This document shows positions 1 through 10,858 of a stretch of 64,000 bases of DNA, piece by piece (within the stretch, counting starts at the first letter, position 1; every line of letters begins with the position of its first letter). The notes beneath the pieces are model-generated. The model was not told the DNA's origin. It made no database searches and saw nothing but the letters and a program-made list of their open reading frames with translations. The position numbers and the translations under genes are program-made. Source of the stretch: Lithobates sylvaticus (taxonomy: Eukaryota; Chordata; Amphibia; Anura; Ranidae). The stretch is from positions 204,740,607-204,804,606 of the forward strand of contig CM053033.1 of assembly GCA_028564925.1 (NCBI GenBank). The letters are read 5' to 3'.

Positions 1-480
1 TGTAAATGCATAATCGATTATCACATGGTACCATGAGCTCATTAATTAGTAATTGTTTGCAAACAATGAAAATATTTAAACAATAATCTGACAAAACTAA
101 AGAGTTACAAATGAGGTAGCAAATGTTGTGATGAAGTTACAAATGTTTTGTTTGTTTTGTTTGTGTTGTTTTTTCCCATTAACTTATTGTCTTTCAGATA
201 AAAAAAAGAAACGTGTACTCTTCTCAGGAGAAAATCCATGGATGTCTTTAAAAGTTGAGTGTTTGTCATTGTTGTATGGTGGTTGTCTTGTCATGTTGTT
301 CTTGGGTGATAATGGCCAGACTTTTAATGTTTATTTTTTTTTAAATTTTTGTTTTTTTGGAAAAAAAAAAAAACATATTTTTTTGTTTTTGGGTATTGGC
401 TTAGTCAGCTATTTTATTGTTGTTTTGTTCAGGTGTAAAAAGCTCCAAAAGGTTTGGGCTTTATACACCTGAAAGGGGAA
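1..480. other. Unclassified AT-rich sequence
   Basis: No gene or recognisable element is seen. The stretch is AT-rich with T and A homopolymer runs. An open stretch of 114 codons at 128-472 (+) is mostly poly-Phe, Leu and Lys and looks like open low-complexity sequence. Confidence 0.5.
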
Positions 481-530
481 TTAGTGCATAGATCGTAAGA
501 TAAAGTTAGTGCATAGATCGTAAGATAAAG
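481..530. repeat. 25-bp direct tandem duplication
   Basis: Two identical 25-bp units lie head to tail (481-505 and 506-530), each starting ttagtgcatagatcgtaaga. This is a simple local duplication with no visible function. Confidence 0.85.
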
Positions 531-1239
531 ATAAATGCATTGGTTGTTTTTCTTTTTGCGTTTTTAGATTGAGAATTTTTGAGAAACAACAGTGACGTTC
601 GTTTTTTTAATTTTTGATCATACCATGCGGATTCATTTTAGAGTGGAGTCTGCCTAAAGAGGTCATGGTTGTTTTGATAGTTTGATCAAGTTGCAGAAGC
701 CAGGAATACTAAGTAAATAGGAAATAGGAGTAAATATAATAAGCAAGCAGATATTATGGATAAGAATTTGATTCTGCTCTTGTTTTTCAATTCCAGAATC
801 CTGGTGGAGCGAGATTGGAAAGGTTCTGGAAAAATGGATGACAGATGATCATCTGGTTGGCAGTTTGTCTGTGCCATACCACGCCCCAAATTTATTCCAC
901 TAAATATCAGGAGAGACGGGACAAACAAAAAGATTCACTTTAACACTTTTCTTTTCCTATGGACGATCTGGTGCTGAATCTGAAAGACTGTGCCTATCAA
1001 TAAGACTTGAAACATTTTTTTTTTGCTGGACTCTCTCCTGATGAATGCAAACGTGTTATTAATATACGTACAATGGGTTGGAGGTTGGGAAAGGAATATA
1101 ACACATCCAATCCATCAGAACATGGAAATGTAAAATATATATGTTTTTTTTTTGTTGGAGGGAGGAGTTGAAATAAGGAAAGTTGTGTAATGTATGACAT
1201 GTATTGACGTAACGGAGTTTATATGGTGCAGGTACCCAG
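531..1239. other. Unclassified sequence, no gene seen
   Basis: Both strands show only short open stretches with no family resemblance. Nothing supports an exon or a named repeat. Confidence 0.4.
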
Positions 1240-2835
1240 GAGGCGAGCACTTATACATAATAAGGTGTCTGTTGGCCGGACTAGAGGGTGTCAGGTGACA
1301 CATCAATGGGGTGAACATTTCCTTGTCTGGGGGAGATGCGCCTGGTTGAGGTCTCACCTGAGAAGTTGAAACCCTGCACAGGGAATGCCAGTGTATACAC
1401 ACAGGAGCATGCTCCGATAGATAAAGGGAGCAAACGCTGACTACCAGAGTACAATATGCCTTCACCACATGGTGCTGCGACATCTCACAGTGGTTTTATT
1501 ACCCTATATTTGCTGAGTATACGCTGAATCAAGTGCTGTCATCGTACCAGTGACTTACTCCCAGAGATGTGCGGACACGGAATAAGGTGCATGCAGGATG
1601 CTTATCTCTGAGGAGTAACCACAAGAGGAGGCATGTATTCAGCACTATATTGGGGGAATAGGAGCTGGGATGGGTGTTGGTAATGGAGTAGACATCGGTA
1701 TCCTGAGGAACAAACTCTCAGCCATAGCTTGAGCGGGACTTTGTCACTCAGAGAGATTGGTGGCATCCTTAATAACATTCACAAAATACCCAGGGTAAAT
1801 TAGCTCCAGATTTGGTGAACCATATTGAGAGGTTGGTGGAGGGTGTGAGGGTACAGGATAGAAATCGGTTATGGGCTCTAGCGTACACGCAGTGACGGGC
1901 GGAAGTGTCAACCAGCATCAAGCTGATTGGGCAATCTCTGTTTAAAGGGCAGTGGCCTGATGAGTTAACATCACCGCTCAGTAAGACTCTGCCACAACAC
2001 GTCGCTTACACTAATCCAAAATGGTGGTCGAATGCCTGGATGGGCTGTACCAGTTTGGATGGTGAAAGGTGTTGGGCTGTATGATCCCATATACAGAAGT
2101 GCGGACTTGGTCTGTATATTTGGTGGCATCAATGGGCTTACTGATTGGGGATTCTATCTTGTCGCATTTGAGGCTAAAATCACCCACATGTGATCAGAGG
2201 AGATGGAAGCAGGTTGATACTTCCCTCGGTCGGAAGCCTGACCATGATGTCCTTTGTATGCCGGGTCAATACATCATGGTGGTGAACATAAAAATGTTGG
2301 GAAGTTATTTCAGGGATCATTGCTGGGGAGGAAGCACCTGGGTGTCGTTTGGGACATAGACGAGTTTATTTCTTTGTCCTAAAGAATACCGATGTAACGC
2401 TAGTCATAAAACTGGAAGGTTCCTTGAACCTAACCATAGGTAGAGGTGCATGGTATACCCTGGGCATGGTCTCTGAAATCCAGGCACAGGGATGGAAGTG
2501 TGTTTTTTTTTTTTTTAATCATTTTTGCAGATTTATATGTGTGATATTAGACTCGGTATTTATATAGAAGGACCTCCCATTTGTCTATGCAAGTTGAGGG
2601 ACGAATTGACGGTAGGGTCTCTGTGTTCAAATTAGAGACCTTGCTGCCAAGTCAGAGCCCTGCAATACCGCTGTGAGCAAGCCTGCCTAATCCCGACCCA
2701 TATGTACAGTAAAGGGTTATAGGATTGGGAGCGGGGTGCATAAAGGGATGGGATACAGATATATGTATATAGTGTGATAAGAAGTTGATTTATATTATGG
2801 TAATAAGGCCCTCCTCAAGACTTATCTAGATAATA
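1240..2835. other. Unclassified tract, possibly the interior of an old LTR element
   Basis: This tract is higher in GC than the DNA before it and has no recognisable domain. It lies directly upstream of an LTR-like segment, so it may be the decayed 3' interior of the same element. That is inference from position only; I see no reverse transcriptase, integrase or capsid signature. Confidence 0.2.
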
Positions 2836-3767
2836 GATCAGTGTTTGAGAGCTGTTTGATATGTTGCTCTGAATGTATACTGGTGAATGGTGAATGAATG
2901 GACACCCCTTGCCTGTACTGCATCCGTCCTGAAGATACCGGAAAGGAGAAGATACCAAAGATACATACTGGTGACATGGAAGCTGTCGCTGAAGAAGGAT
3001 GTGTTACTCAGTGGCAAAGCGGCACGTGTTGGGAAGCATAACATGGTAAGACCACAATGGACTGTTCCATAGGAGCTGTTTCTGCACACGTTGTAAAAAC
3101 ACAACACGTTAAGACATTTAAAGGACTGTTCTATGGATACTGGTTTGGAAACGCATGTCAGGGACAAAACAGTTATGGACTGTTCAATAGGAACCGTGTC
3201 TGAAGAAGGGTTTTTATGCGATTTTCAGTCGCAAAGCGGCATATGTTGGATTCAATATGAACTCATGTAATATCACATTCCCAATATCTTTGAGGACAGA
3301 AGGCATTCCCTGGATTGGAATGTAGCCAGGCTGGAAGACACACCAAAAGCTTTGTAGCCCACCTGCTGTGACATGTGTAATTAGATGGTTACTATAAGGT
3401 CGCTATGGATACCTGAAAGGCAAAGGGGGGGTGACTTTGAGTGGGTGTGGGAGTTTGAATGAGTGAGCTTGGTAAAAGGAATTCGCAGAGAGCTCCTCTT
3501 CCTGTTTTGCTGGGAATGGGGTCATGAGAGGATGTCTCTAGTCACCTCATGGTCTGGCGGCCATCTTTCGAGACTACAAGGAGGGCCCTGTGATAAGTAT
3601 CTTTGATATTCTTATATTATATGATTTGATTGTAAGCTTTGTGATATTGTAATGTCTTTTAATACTTTATGTTAGCGTTCTTGATTATTGGGAAATAAAT
3701 AATATTTGATTATTCCTAGCCGTGTGTTTGGCTTCATAGCTAACCTCGTATTATTGTGATATTAACA
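2836..3767 (+). mobile_element. Possible LTR of an endogenous-retrovirus-like element (fossil)
   Basis: The segment has an AATAAA signal at 3694-3699 followed by a short T-rich tail ending in CA, as in the R-U5 end of a plus-strand LTR. Its 5' part holds diverged direct repeats: gactgttc followed by (c/t/a)ata(g)ga at about 3058, 3122 and 3178, and a 'caaagcggca' block at about 3016 and 3233. Such repeats are common in LTR enhancer regions. The start is uncertain, no matching second LTR lies in the window and no primer-binding site was recognised. It could instead be another repeat that happens to contain a polyadenylation signal. Confidence 0.3.
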
Positions 3768-3867
3768 GTAGCATGCGCTCATAGGTTTAACAGACTAATA
3801 ACATTATAGGGACTAGACAAATTAATACATAGATATAAGTATTTTAGCGCGTACTTCACCCCCGATA

Positions 3868-3925
3868 TCCTTTTTGCGATTTGGTGCCCAAAACTGAACT
3901 GCATATTCCAGATGTGAATAAAATT
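3868..3925 (-). mobile_element. CR1-type LINE fragment
   Basis: Read on the - strand the segment encodes HLEYAVQFWAPNRKK, the conserved block downstream of the reverse-transcriptase core in CR1/L2-type LINEs. It fits as the 3'-most piece of the minus-strand CR1 copy that continues at 4546-4784 and 5213-5640. Confidence 0.6.
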
Positions 3926-3971
3926 TGAATCCTCAAGCTAAAGACTATATGTGCAAATAAATAATTAATCA

Positions 3972-4173
3972 GAGCTGCTCCCCTCAAAGTATAGACATGC
4001 TGTCAATGGCGATGAAGGATCTGGGGGTAGATCATAAGCTCAATAATAGCATGTAATATCAAGCTGTGATTTCCAAAGCGAGCATTGTATTAAGAGCGGT
4101 ATGGACTCCAGAGAGAGAGATATAATTTTGCCCCTGTACAAATCATTAGTAAGACCTCATCTGGAATATTGTA
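3972..4173 (+). mobile_element. CR1-type LINE fragment, opposite orientation
   Basis: On the + strand this encodes a KDLGV...[11 protein letters not shown]...[15 protein letters not shown] block, typical of the region after the reverse-transcriptase domain in CR1 LINEs. It overlaps in content with the fragment at 3868-3925 but points the other way, so it is either a second copy or an inversion. The frame holds at least one stop codon. Confidence 0.65.
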
Positions 4174-4175
4174 AA

Positions 4176-4545
4176 CAAAGATAGGGGGCGCTAGTAATAT
4201 AGTGCGGAAACCATATTATACAACTTGAAGTGGTTGTAAACTCTATACAACCATTCTTACCTACAGGTAAGCCTATATTAAGGCTTACCTGTAGGTGCTG
4301 GAAATATCTCCAAAACCTGCACGATTCTAAAGGGATCATGCTGTGACTGGTGGCTCCCACGCGGGAGTGACGTCACACGACTCCGGTCGATCATAGAGCC
4401 GGAGTCTGAGGCCCCGGAGGGAAGAGGGATGAAGATGTATGCTTCCAGCCAGCGGGGACAGCCGCGTCATCGCAGCCTTTATTTTCAGTTAAGTTGCACA
4501 TAATGGGCTACTATTATTATATAGTAGCCCATTATGCTTTACCTT
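4176..4545. repeat. Unclassified interspersed repeat with two palindromes
   Basis: The segment separates CR1 pieces, as an insertion would. It contains a hairpin (about 4263-4291, arms ggtaagcct/aggcttacc) and a stronger one near its 3' end (4500-4537, arms cataatgggctacta). It resembles a repeat I associate with ranid genomes. Its class is not established. Confidence 0.45.
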
Positions 4546-4784
4546 TGCTCATTTGTAACATAGTTGCCCAATTAAACGGAGCATTGAGGTCGGCTGGTAA
4601 ATTGGAGACATCCTGTAAGGACATTATTTCACTGCATAGTTTGGTGTCATCTACAATGACTGAAATGTTACTTTTAATCCCAGACCCAATATCATTTATA
4701 AAGATATTAAAAGTAAAGGGTCCCAACACTGAGGCTTGGGGTACACCACTGATAACCTTAGACCATTCAGAATTTTTTTTTTCT
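4546..4784 (-). mobile_element. CR1-type LINE reverse-transcriptase fragment
   Basis: The - strand reads LGPFTFNIFINDIGSGIKS, then VDDTKLCSEI. These are reverse-transcriptase motifs of CR1-like LINEs: the usual block is GPLLFNIFINDL, and the catalytic block ADDTKL appears here with Val in place of Ala. A 65-codon open stretch survives at 4532-4729. The element is interrupted at 4785 by another repeat and resumes at 5213. Confidence 0.8.
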
Positions 4785-5212
4785 ATAAGTATGTTATACG
4801 TACCTCCTCTGTGTAGTGGATTTGCACAGCCCAGATCCTCCTCTACTTGGGTGCCTCTTCTATGCTCCTGTTCAGTGCCCCCACATCAAGCAGCTTGCTA
4901 TGGGGGCACCCAAGCCGAGTCACAGCTCCCAGTGTCCATTCAGACACGGAGCTGTGGTTTGGCCCCGCCTGCTCTCTCTCCTGACTGATTTTGATTGACA
5001 GCAGCGGGAGCCATTGGCGCCGCTGCTGTGTCTTAACCAATCAGGAGGGAGAGTCCCGGACAGCCAAGACACTTGTGGACATCGCTGGACAGAGATGGGG
5101 CTCAGGTAAGTATTAGGGGGTGCTGGGGTAGCTGCTGCACACAGAAGGCTTTTGATCTTAATGCATAGAATGCATTAAGATCAAAAACCTTCCGAATTTA
5201 CAACCCCTTTAA
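4785..5212. repeat. Interspersed repeat inserted into the CR1 copy
   Basis: This GC-rich block splits the CR1 copy. Towards its 3' end it carries a palindrome around 5151-5190 (gatcttaatgcatag/aatgcattaagatc) and a CAGGTAAGT sequence at 5103-5111. It ends in acaacccctttaa. It resembles abundant short ranid repeats. No target-site duplication could be fixed. Confidence 0.5.
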
Positions 5213-5640
5213 CCACTACTCTCTAAAGTCAGTCTTTTAGCCAGTTTTCCAGCCATTTACAAACAGTTTTTTCCAAGCCTGTAGACTTTACCTTACACAT
5301 GAGCCGTCTGTGGGGAACTGTGTCAAACGCTTTTGCAAAAGTCAAGTGTACCCCACAGCCACTCCTCTGTCCAAGGTTTTACTTACCGCCTCATAAAAAG
5401 AAATCAGATTTGTCTGACAACTTCTGTCTTTCATGAATCCATGCTGTCTGTTGCTTAAAATATTTTTTCCAGCAAGAACTCATCTATGTGGTCTTTTATT
5501 AAACTTTCCAGTATCTTCCCAACTATAGAAATTAAACTATGTCTATATTTACTTGGTAAAGACTTTGATCTCTTATAATATAGGCACCACTTTGGCCTTA
5601 CGCCAATGTTTCTCAACTAAATCTGTCTGGAAGCAGGAAC
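5213..5640 (-). mobile_element. CR1-type LINE fragment (reverse-transcriptase core)
   Basis: The - strand encodes a degraded version of FAKAFDTVPHRRLMCKV, followed by a TGLEKTVCKWLENWL-like block, as in CR1 reverse transcriptases. In-frame stops are frequent. It is the 5' piece of the minus-strand copy whose later parts lie at 4546-4784 and 3868-3925. Confidence 0.75.
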
Positions 5641-6251
5641 CAGACTGTCTACTAATTAGTTTATTCACGTGAAAAGCCTTTTAAAGCCACACTTTTGCAC
5701 TGCGGTAGTGTGCAGGTCTTCAGGTACAGATTCCTCTCCAGCAAGGAGAACACTGAGTAACACATAGGGACATCACCAAATTTTACTCTTAATTTCATAA
5801 GACTAGCAGTCGGGGGCACAGTGCCTTAGATGATCTCATGCAGCAGATATACAGCAATGAGGTTAGGCACAGGAAGTACACTGCTATTTTTCAAGAGAAA
5901 AAAAGAAGGTACAATTTCCAGGTCATTGCTTAGACAAAAATAAACATTTCTGGGTGTTAACTATGAGATGCGCCTCTGCACCCTGCTTTTCCCAGGTGCC
6001 TAGTGTCATTGAGCCCTTCACTTCCCACACTTTCAGTAGTCGTAAAGAGGCATATGCATAGCCCAGCTAAAAAGACTTTGGCAAGTGGCTTGGCAGCTTT
6101 GTGGGTGGTAGGTCACTGAATCGGGCATAAATGAATAAAGGAATGCATTTAGACCTATGTTTTGTGATAACTTGTCATAAATTGCCTACAATTCATATGC
6201 CACAGTGAGTTGTGGTTTCATTACTTCAAATGTAATCCCAATGCATTAGAC
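5641..6251. other. Unclassified sequence, no gene seen
   Basis: No open reading frame of note, no terminal inverted repeat and no known family was recognised. Confidence 0.4.
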
Positions 6252-7209
6252 CAGGGGCCCCCAAACTTTCTAAACTAAGGATCAGTTTACTGTCCTTCAG
6301 ACTTTAGAGGGGCCGGACTGTGGCCTGTGGGAGACAAACATACCACAGTGTTAGAGGGAGTAAAAAGATTACGTAGTGCCTGCGGTCAGTTGGAGGAGGA
6401 ATAGTGCCCCATCATTGGTATCAGTGGGAGGAATAGTGCTCCATTGTTAGTGCCAGTGGAAGGAAAAGTGCCCCATCGTCAGTGTGAGAAATGGTGCCCC
6501 ATCGTTGTTGACTGTGGGAGGAACGATTCCCTGTCGTTGGTGACAGTGGGAGGACTAGTGCCCCATCTTTGGTATCAGTAGGTATCTTTGGTATCAGTAG
6601 GAGGAATAGCGCTCCATTGGAACAGTACGGAATAGTGCCACATCATTAGTATCAGTGGAAGATAAAAGGCCCTGTCGTTGGTGTCACAGAAGGAATAGTG
6701 CCCCATTCTTGGTGTCAGTGGAAGCAATAGTGCCCCATTTTTGGTGTCAGTGGAAGGAATAGTGCCCCATTCTTGGTGTCAGTGGAAGGAATAGTGCCCC
6801 ATTCTTGGTGTCAGTGGAAGGAATAGTGCCCCATTCTTGGTGTCAGTGGAAGGAATAGTGCCCCATTTTTGGTGTCAGTGGAAGGAATAGTGCCCCATTC
6901 TTGGTGTCAGTGGAAGGAATAGTGCCCCATTCTTGGTGTCAGTGGAAGGAATAGTGCCCCATTCTTGGTGTCAGTGGAAGGAATAGTGCCCCATTCTTGG
7001 TGTCAGTGGAAGGAATAGTGCTTCATTACTGGTAATAGTGGAAGATAAAAGGCCTGGGTGTTGGTGTTATGGAAGGAATAGTGCCCCATTCTTAATGTCC
7101 ATGAAATAAATAGTGTCTCATATCTGTAGGAGAAAAAGTGCCCCAAGGGCTGCATAAAGAAAAGCAAAGGCCCGCATCTGGCCTGTGGGCCACAGTTTGG
7201 AGACCACTG
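6252..7209. mobile_element. Non-autonomous hAT element carrying a minisatellite
   Basis: The left end is caggggcccccaaacttt and the right end reads acagtttggagaccactg, imperfect inverted repeats beginning CAG as in hAT transposons. The element is flanked by an 8-bp duplication with one mismatch (cattagac at 6244-6251, tattagac at 7210-7217), the hAT target-site length. No transposase is present. Most of the interior is a 32-bp tandem repeat. Confidence 0.75.
6400..7120. repeat. 32-bp minisatellite inside a hAT element
   Basis: The unit contains ggtgtcagtggaaggaatag followed by tgccccattctt. Copies at about 6690-7025 are almost identical; those on either side are diverged. This suggests recent expansion from the centre of an older array. 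Confidence 0.9.
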
Positions 7210-7217
7210 TATTAGAC

Positions 7218-7806
7218 CAATGCGCCTCAAAGCATCTGCCTTGCAGTGCTTCACAACACACGATAGCACACTCCGGAGCAGAACAAAAGAAAGAGTGCAG
7301 GACCGATTTTAAATCCGTTGTGGTTCGTTAACAGAATGGGCTGCCTTAATCCAGCACACGTTAATATGCAACATAAATAGAATGAATGGCTCCTTAGGTT
7401 AGGGGGAGGACCACTGTGAATCATTAGCATAGGAAGTATAATAAACTTAAAACAGTGCAAGTTAGAAATATCCGGAGGTCTATGCTGATTCTGTGAACTT
7501 TACTGAACAATAAATATGCAAATACAAAAAGGGAAAGAAAACAGATGAGGTTATATAACAGGATTCCTTACACTGGGTCTTGCCACCTTATGTACAATGG
7601 TCTTTGGAGTTCTGTACTGTGAGGGCCTCTAGTGGTCAGTTCACAGAAATACATTTTAGATGCACTGAATGGGAAGTTCAAATATAAATGAATGGATGAA
7701 TGTAAAGGCAGCTTCATAGAGCATTGACTTCCAGTGGCTGGAGGAATATTTTACTACTGTGCCAGTAGTTTGAACAAAGACAGAGCAATACCTAACTCTT
7801 TATAGT
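7218..7806. other. Unclassified sequence, no gene seen
   Basis: Only short open stretches occur on either strand. No family was recognised. Confidence 0.4.
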
Positions 7807-8080
7807 TAAAGTATAACCAAAGGCAATTTTTTTTATTTTAGTTTTGGATAGAGTGGAGAGGGATTAGAACACCTGTCAGTTTTTATTGTTTTCTGTTCCC
7901 CCGTTATGTTCTCTATTTATCCTGTTTACTGTTATCACTGAAAGAAAAAGAAACTTCCTAAATTTTTGAGGTATCATTAAAACAGGAATAGAGGTGAAAT
8001 CTTCCAATAGGGAAAACCAGGGATTCTCACATGTTGGAGGCAATTTCCTCTCACTTTCTGTTGTGGCTATTAGACAGGAA
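7807..8080. repeat. Interspersed repeat, copy 1
   Basis: The 3' half (about 7975-8080) resembles 14820-14945 in PSMD8 intron 1. Both contain aacaggaatagaggtg/gaggggaatcttccaa, then ggcaattc and an acaggaagt end. It is an interspersed family of unknown class. Confidence 0.55.
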
Positions 8081-9000
8081 GTCAAGGGACTCCTGTGCTC
8101 GCAGGTTATCAAGTTGTCGAGGTGTCAGGGAGATGTTCTGGGCTTCGGTTTTGGAGATGTTTAGCTTAAAATTGCTATGTGTACCAAATCTGTCAAGTTC
8201 AGCTAGGATGGCTGGGATGCTAGTATAGGGTTGAGTGACATATAGCAGAAGGTCATCCGCGTAAAGTGATAATTTTCGGGGAGCTGAGGGGGTGGGGATA
8301 CCTTGAATGGAGTTGTTCTGGCGTATGGTTTGTGCTAGGTGTTCTACTGTAATCGCAAACAGCAGAGGCGACAAGGGGCAACCCTGTTGCGTGCTGTTTG
8401 CGATGTTGAAAGTCCCCGAGGTTTCCCCATTGGCGGACACTTTTGCTGAGGGACGTGAGTACAGAGACATAATTTTGGAGATCATACGCGGTCCTATTCC
8501 TATTTGCTGTAGCAACGCTCGTAGGAATGGCCAACTGACCCTATCGAACGCTTTTTCAGCGTCACATGCCAGTAAACATGTCCGGATGTTGTGAGATTTG
8601 GCATATGAAATAAGATGCAGAGTCTTGGTGGTGTTGTCTCTGGCCTCACGTCCCGGTATGAAACCCACTTGGTCACTATGTATTATGTCAGGAAGGAGAG
8701 GGGAGATACGAGTGGCTAATATTTTGGAGTAGAGCTTCAGGTCAACATTTAGTAGGGATATAGGGTGATAATTACTACATTGTGCATGATCTTTTCTTGG
8801 TTTAGGTATGACCACTATTTGGGCTTGAAGGAGTTGTTGGGATAAAGGGTGGGAGTCGTCTACCTCATTGAATGCCTTCGTCATGATTGGGGCTAGTTTT
8901 TTGTAGAATAAGGGGGTATATCCGTCAGGGCCTGGGCTCTTACCGATTTTAAGGCCTTTGATCGTGGACAGAAACTCCGTTGTGGATATGTGGCATACAT
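8081..9000 (-). mobile_element. L1-type LINE ORF2 fragment (reverse transcriptase)
   Basis: The - strand is open for about 300 codons and shows the reverse-transcriptase blocks in order: GKSPGPDGYTPLFYKKL, NYHPISLLNVDLKLYSKIL, QVGFIPGREARDN, CDAEKAFDRVSW, QQGCPLSPLLFAI and the catalytic YADDLLLY. These are typical of the L1/Tx1 group. The endonuclease and the C-terminal part of ORF2 are absent. The 5' side ends where a TTAA element begins at 9001. The open frame shows that this copy is not very old. Confidence 0.9.
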
Positions 9001-9472
9001 TTAAAGTGGATGTAAACTCTCTCATATACCCAGTGACATGAACAGCCTTAGATGATACACAGAGATGAAACAAATGTTTTACATGTATATCTGCTGTCTT
9101 CAGCTGTATATATCCTTTAGAAAGTGCTCTTCGTGTTGGAGATTTTCTCTTCCTGGTCAGCACTGGGAGTGGATTATTGCCATACAGCCAAGACAGCTGA
9201 TTGGAGGAAAGGCACATTGGCAAAGGAAGAAAAGAATGTGCAGAGCTCTGCTGTGAGACAGCAAACCGACTGCTAATCTATTTATAGTAACCTCCCCAGA
9301 CACACACTTCAGGCTCCTGTCTCTGAGAACTTGTCAGAAGTTATCAGGCTGATAACAGAGGAACTAAGCAGGAGAAAGCTACAGGACACAGTGCTTTTGA
9401 GACAGATACGAAAACACTACAGATAAATGTGCCCAGCTCAAATTTACTGAATCGAGTTTACATCCACTTTAA
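9001..9472. mobile_element. TTAA-ended inverted-repeat element inside the L1 fragment
   Basis: Between TTAA at 9001-9004 and TTAA at 9469-9472 the ends are a perfect 15-bp inverted repeat (agtggatgtaaactc / gagtttacatccact). A TTAA target and short inverted ends fit a piggyBac-type non-autonomous element; that class is inferred. It fuses in frame to the L1 open reading frame on the - strand and supplies its first 74 or so codons. Confidence 0.75.
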
Positions 9473-9649
9473 AGCTGAACTTTAGTTTCCCTTCAGTCTT
9501 GCACAGATGTACGAGCTCCTCTCCTATTCCGAAACTGCTCACTCCGATTTCCCTGCACACTGCGAGCTTCTCACACTGTGTATTAGAAGCTGCAGCAAGC
9601 CAGAGCCTACCTCATTTCCTGGCTAGAGGACCTCCAGTATCATCTGGCT
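9473..9649. other. Unclassified sequence between elements
   Basis: The segment does not continue the L1 frame interrupted at 9000, so either the L1 copy ended there or its 5' part was lost. No family was recognised. Confidence 0.35.
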
Positions 9650-9716
9650 CAGGGGTGTCAAACTGGCGGCCCTCCAGCTGTTGCGGAACTACAAGTCCCA
9701 TCATGTTCTTGGCCTG
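9650..9716. mobile_element. hAT-type element, one end only
   Basis: The sequence caggggtgtcaaactggcgg, then a block containing ggaactacaagtcccatc, matches the end of a widespread vertebrate hAT family that I recognise. The opposite end (a caaactggcgg complement near a final CTG) was not found downstream; the minisatellite begins at once. Confidence 0.55.
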
Positions 9717-10135
9717 TGGACGCAATAACCCCCAGCACTGGTGTCGGTGGACGCAATAATAACCCCCAGCACTGGTGTCGGTGGATGCAATAATAACCCC
9801 CAGCACTGGTGTCGGTGGACGCAACAATAACCCCCAGCACTGGTGTCAGTGGACGCAATAATAACCCCCAGCACTGGTGTCGGTGGACGCAATAATAACC
9901 CCCAGCACTGGTGTTGGTGGACACAATAATAACCCCCAGCACCGGTGTCCGTGGACAAAATAATAACCCCCAGCACTGGTGTCGGTGGACACAATAATAA
10001 CCCCCAGCACTGGTGTCGGTGGACACAATAATAACCCCCAGCACCCGTGTCGGTGGATGCAATAATAACCCCCAGCACCGGTGTCGGTGGACGCAATAAT
10101 AACCCCCAGCACCGGTGTCGGTGGACGCAATAATA
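9717..10135. repeat. 34-bp minisatellite, about 12 copies
   Basis: The unit contains ggacgcaataataaccccca followed by gcactggtgtcggt. Because 34 is not a multiple of three and the unit has no stop on the - strand, all three minus frames stay open across the array. Those open frames are not genes. Confidence 0.95.
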
Positions 10136-10858
10136 AGCCTCATGCAGTATTTTGTTAGTCCATGCTTACCTTTATTACTGGAGGCTTCCTATTGAAGGCA
10201 CTCGGTGGGGGGGAGGAGCCAGGACTGCCGGCAGGGGACCCAAAAAAGAAGAGGATCAGGGCTGCTCTATGCAAAACCACTACAAGTTGGAATTGCTCAT
10301 TTGAATACATGTTGCAAATCAGTGGCTTGGAGTGCGCCGAGGCCGGTGTATTAGCATGGCAGCCAAACAACTAGCATTTCAGCAGTCAGCTAATACATCT
10401 CTCTGAGTAAGTTTCCTGTACACAGATTCCTCCACTGTGTCTCCAAGTAAGGGTGGGAGTGCAGTCCGCCATCACCCCTGCAGGAGATGGACCTTAGGAG
10501 GCAGGGGGAAGGAAGAGATGGACTGTTGCTTCTCCTCCCAGGTGAGCAGGAAGTGTGTCCTGAGACACGCTAGGCCAGGGAGTCTCAAGTCTCAGGACCC
10601 ACTTCCTGATTGGCCGGGAGGAGAAGCAGGAAGACATTAGCGAATATTAGTTTGCTATGGTCACACAAAAGGGTGGGCTCAGGGCGCAATGCTCTGCGCC
10701 CCGAGCCCACCCTTTTTTTTAAAAACTGGTGGCAACCCCTATCCCAGACACAATACGCCCTGTTTGTTTACACAACACGTCGAACGCTTCCATGTTCACG
10801 AGCCCTAAATGACTGTTATCGTGTGTCTGAGGCTTCTTCTTCTTCAGCTATAAAGTAT
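10136..10858. other. Unclassified sequence, no gene seen
   Basis: GC-rich and AT-rich patches alternate. The segment around 10665-10710 is a loose inverted repeat (gggtgggctcagggcgcaat / cgccccgagcccaccc). No coding evidence. Confidence 0.4.

Noticed and set aside
128-472. 114-codon open frame on the + strand
   Set aside because: Low-complexity T-rich sequence; Phe/Leu/Lys runs without any domain.
9658-10143. Minus-strand open frames of 94 to 161 codons
   Set aside because: They are read-through of the 34-bp minisatellite in all three frames, with repeat peptides and no domain.
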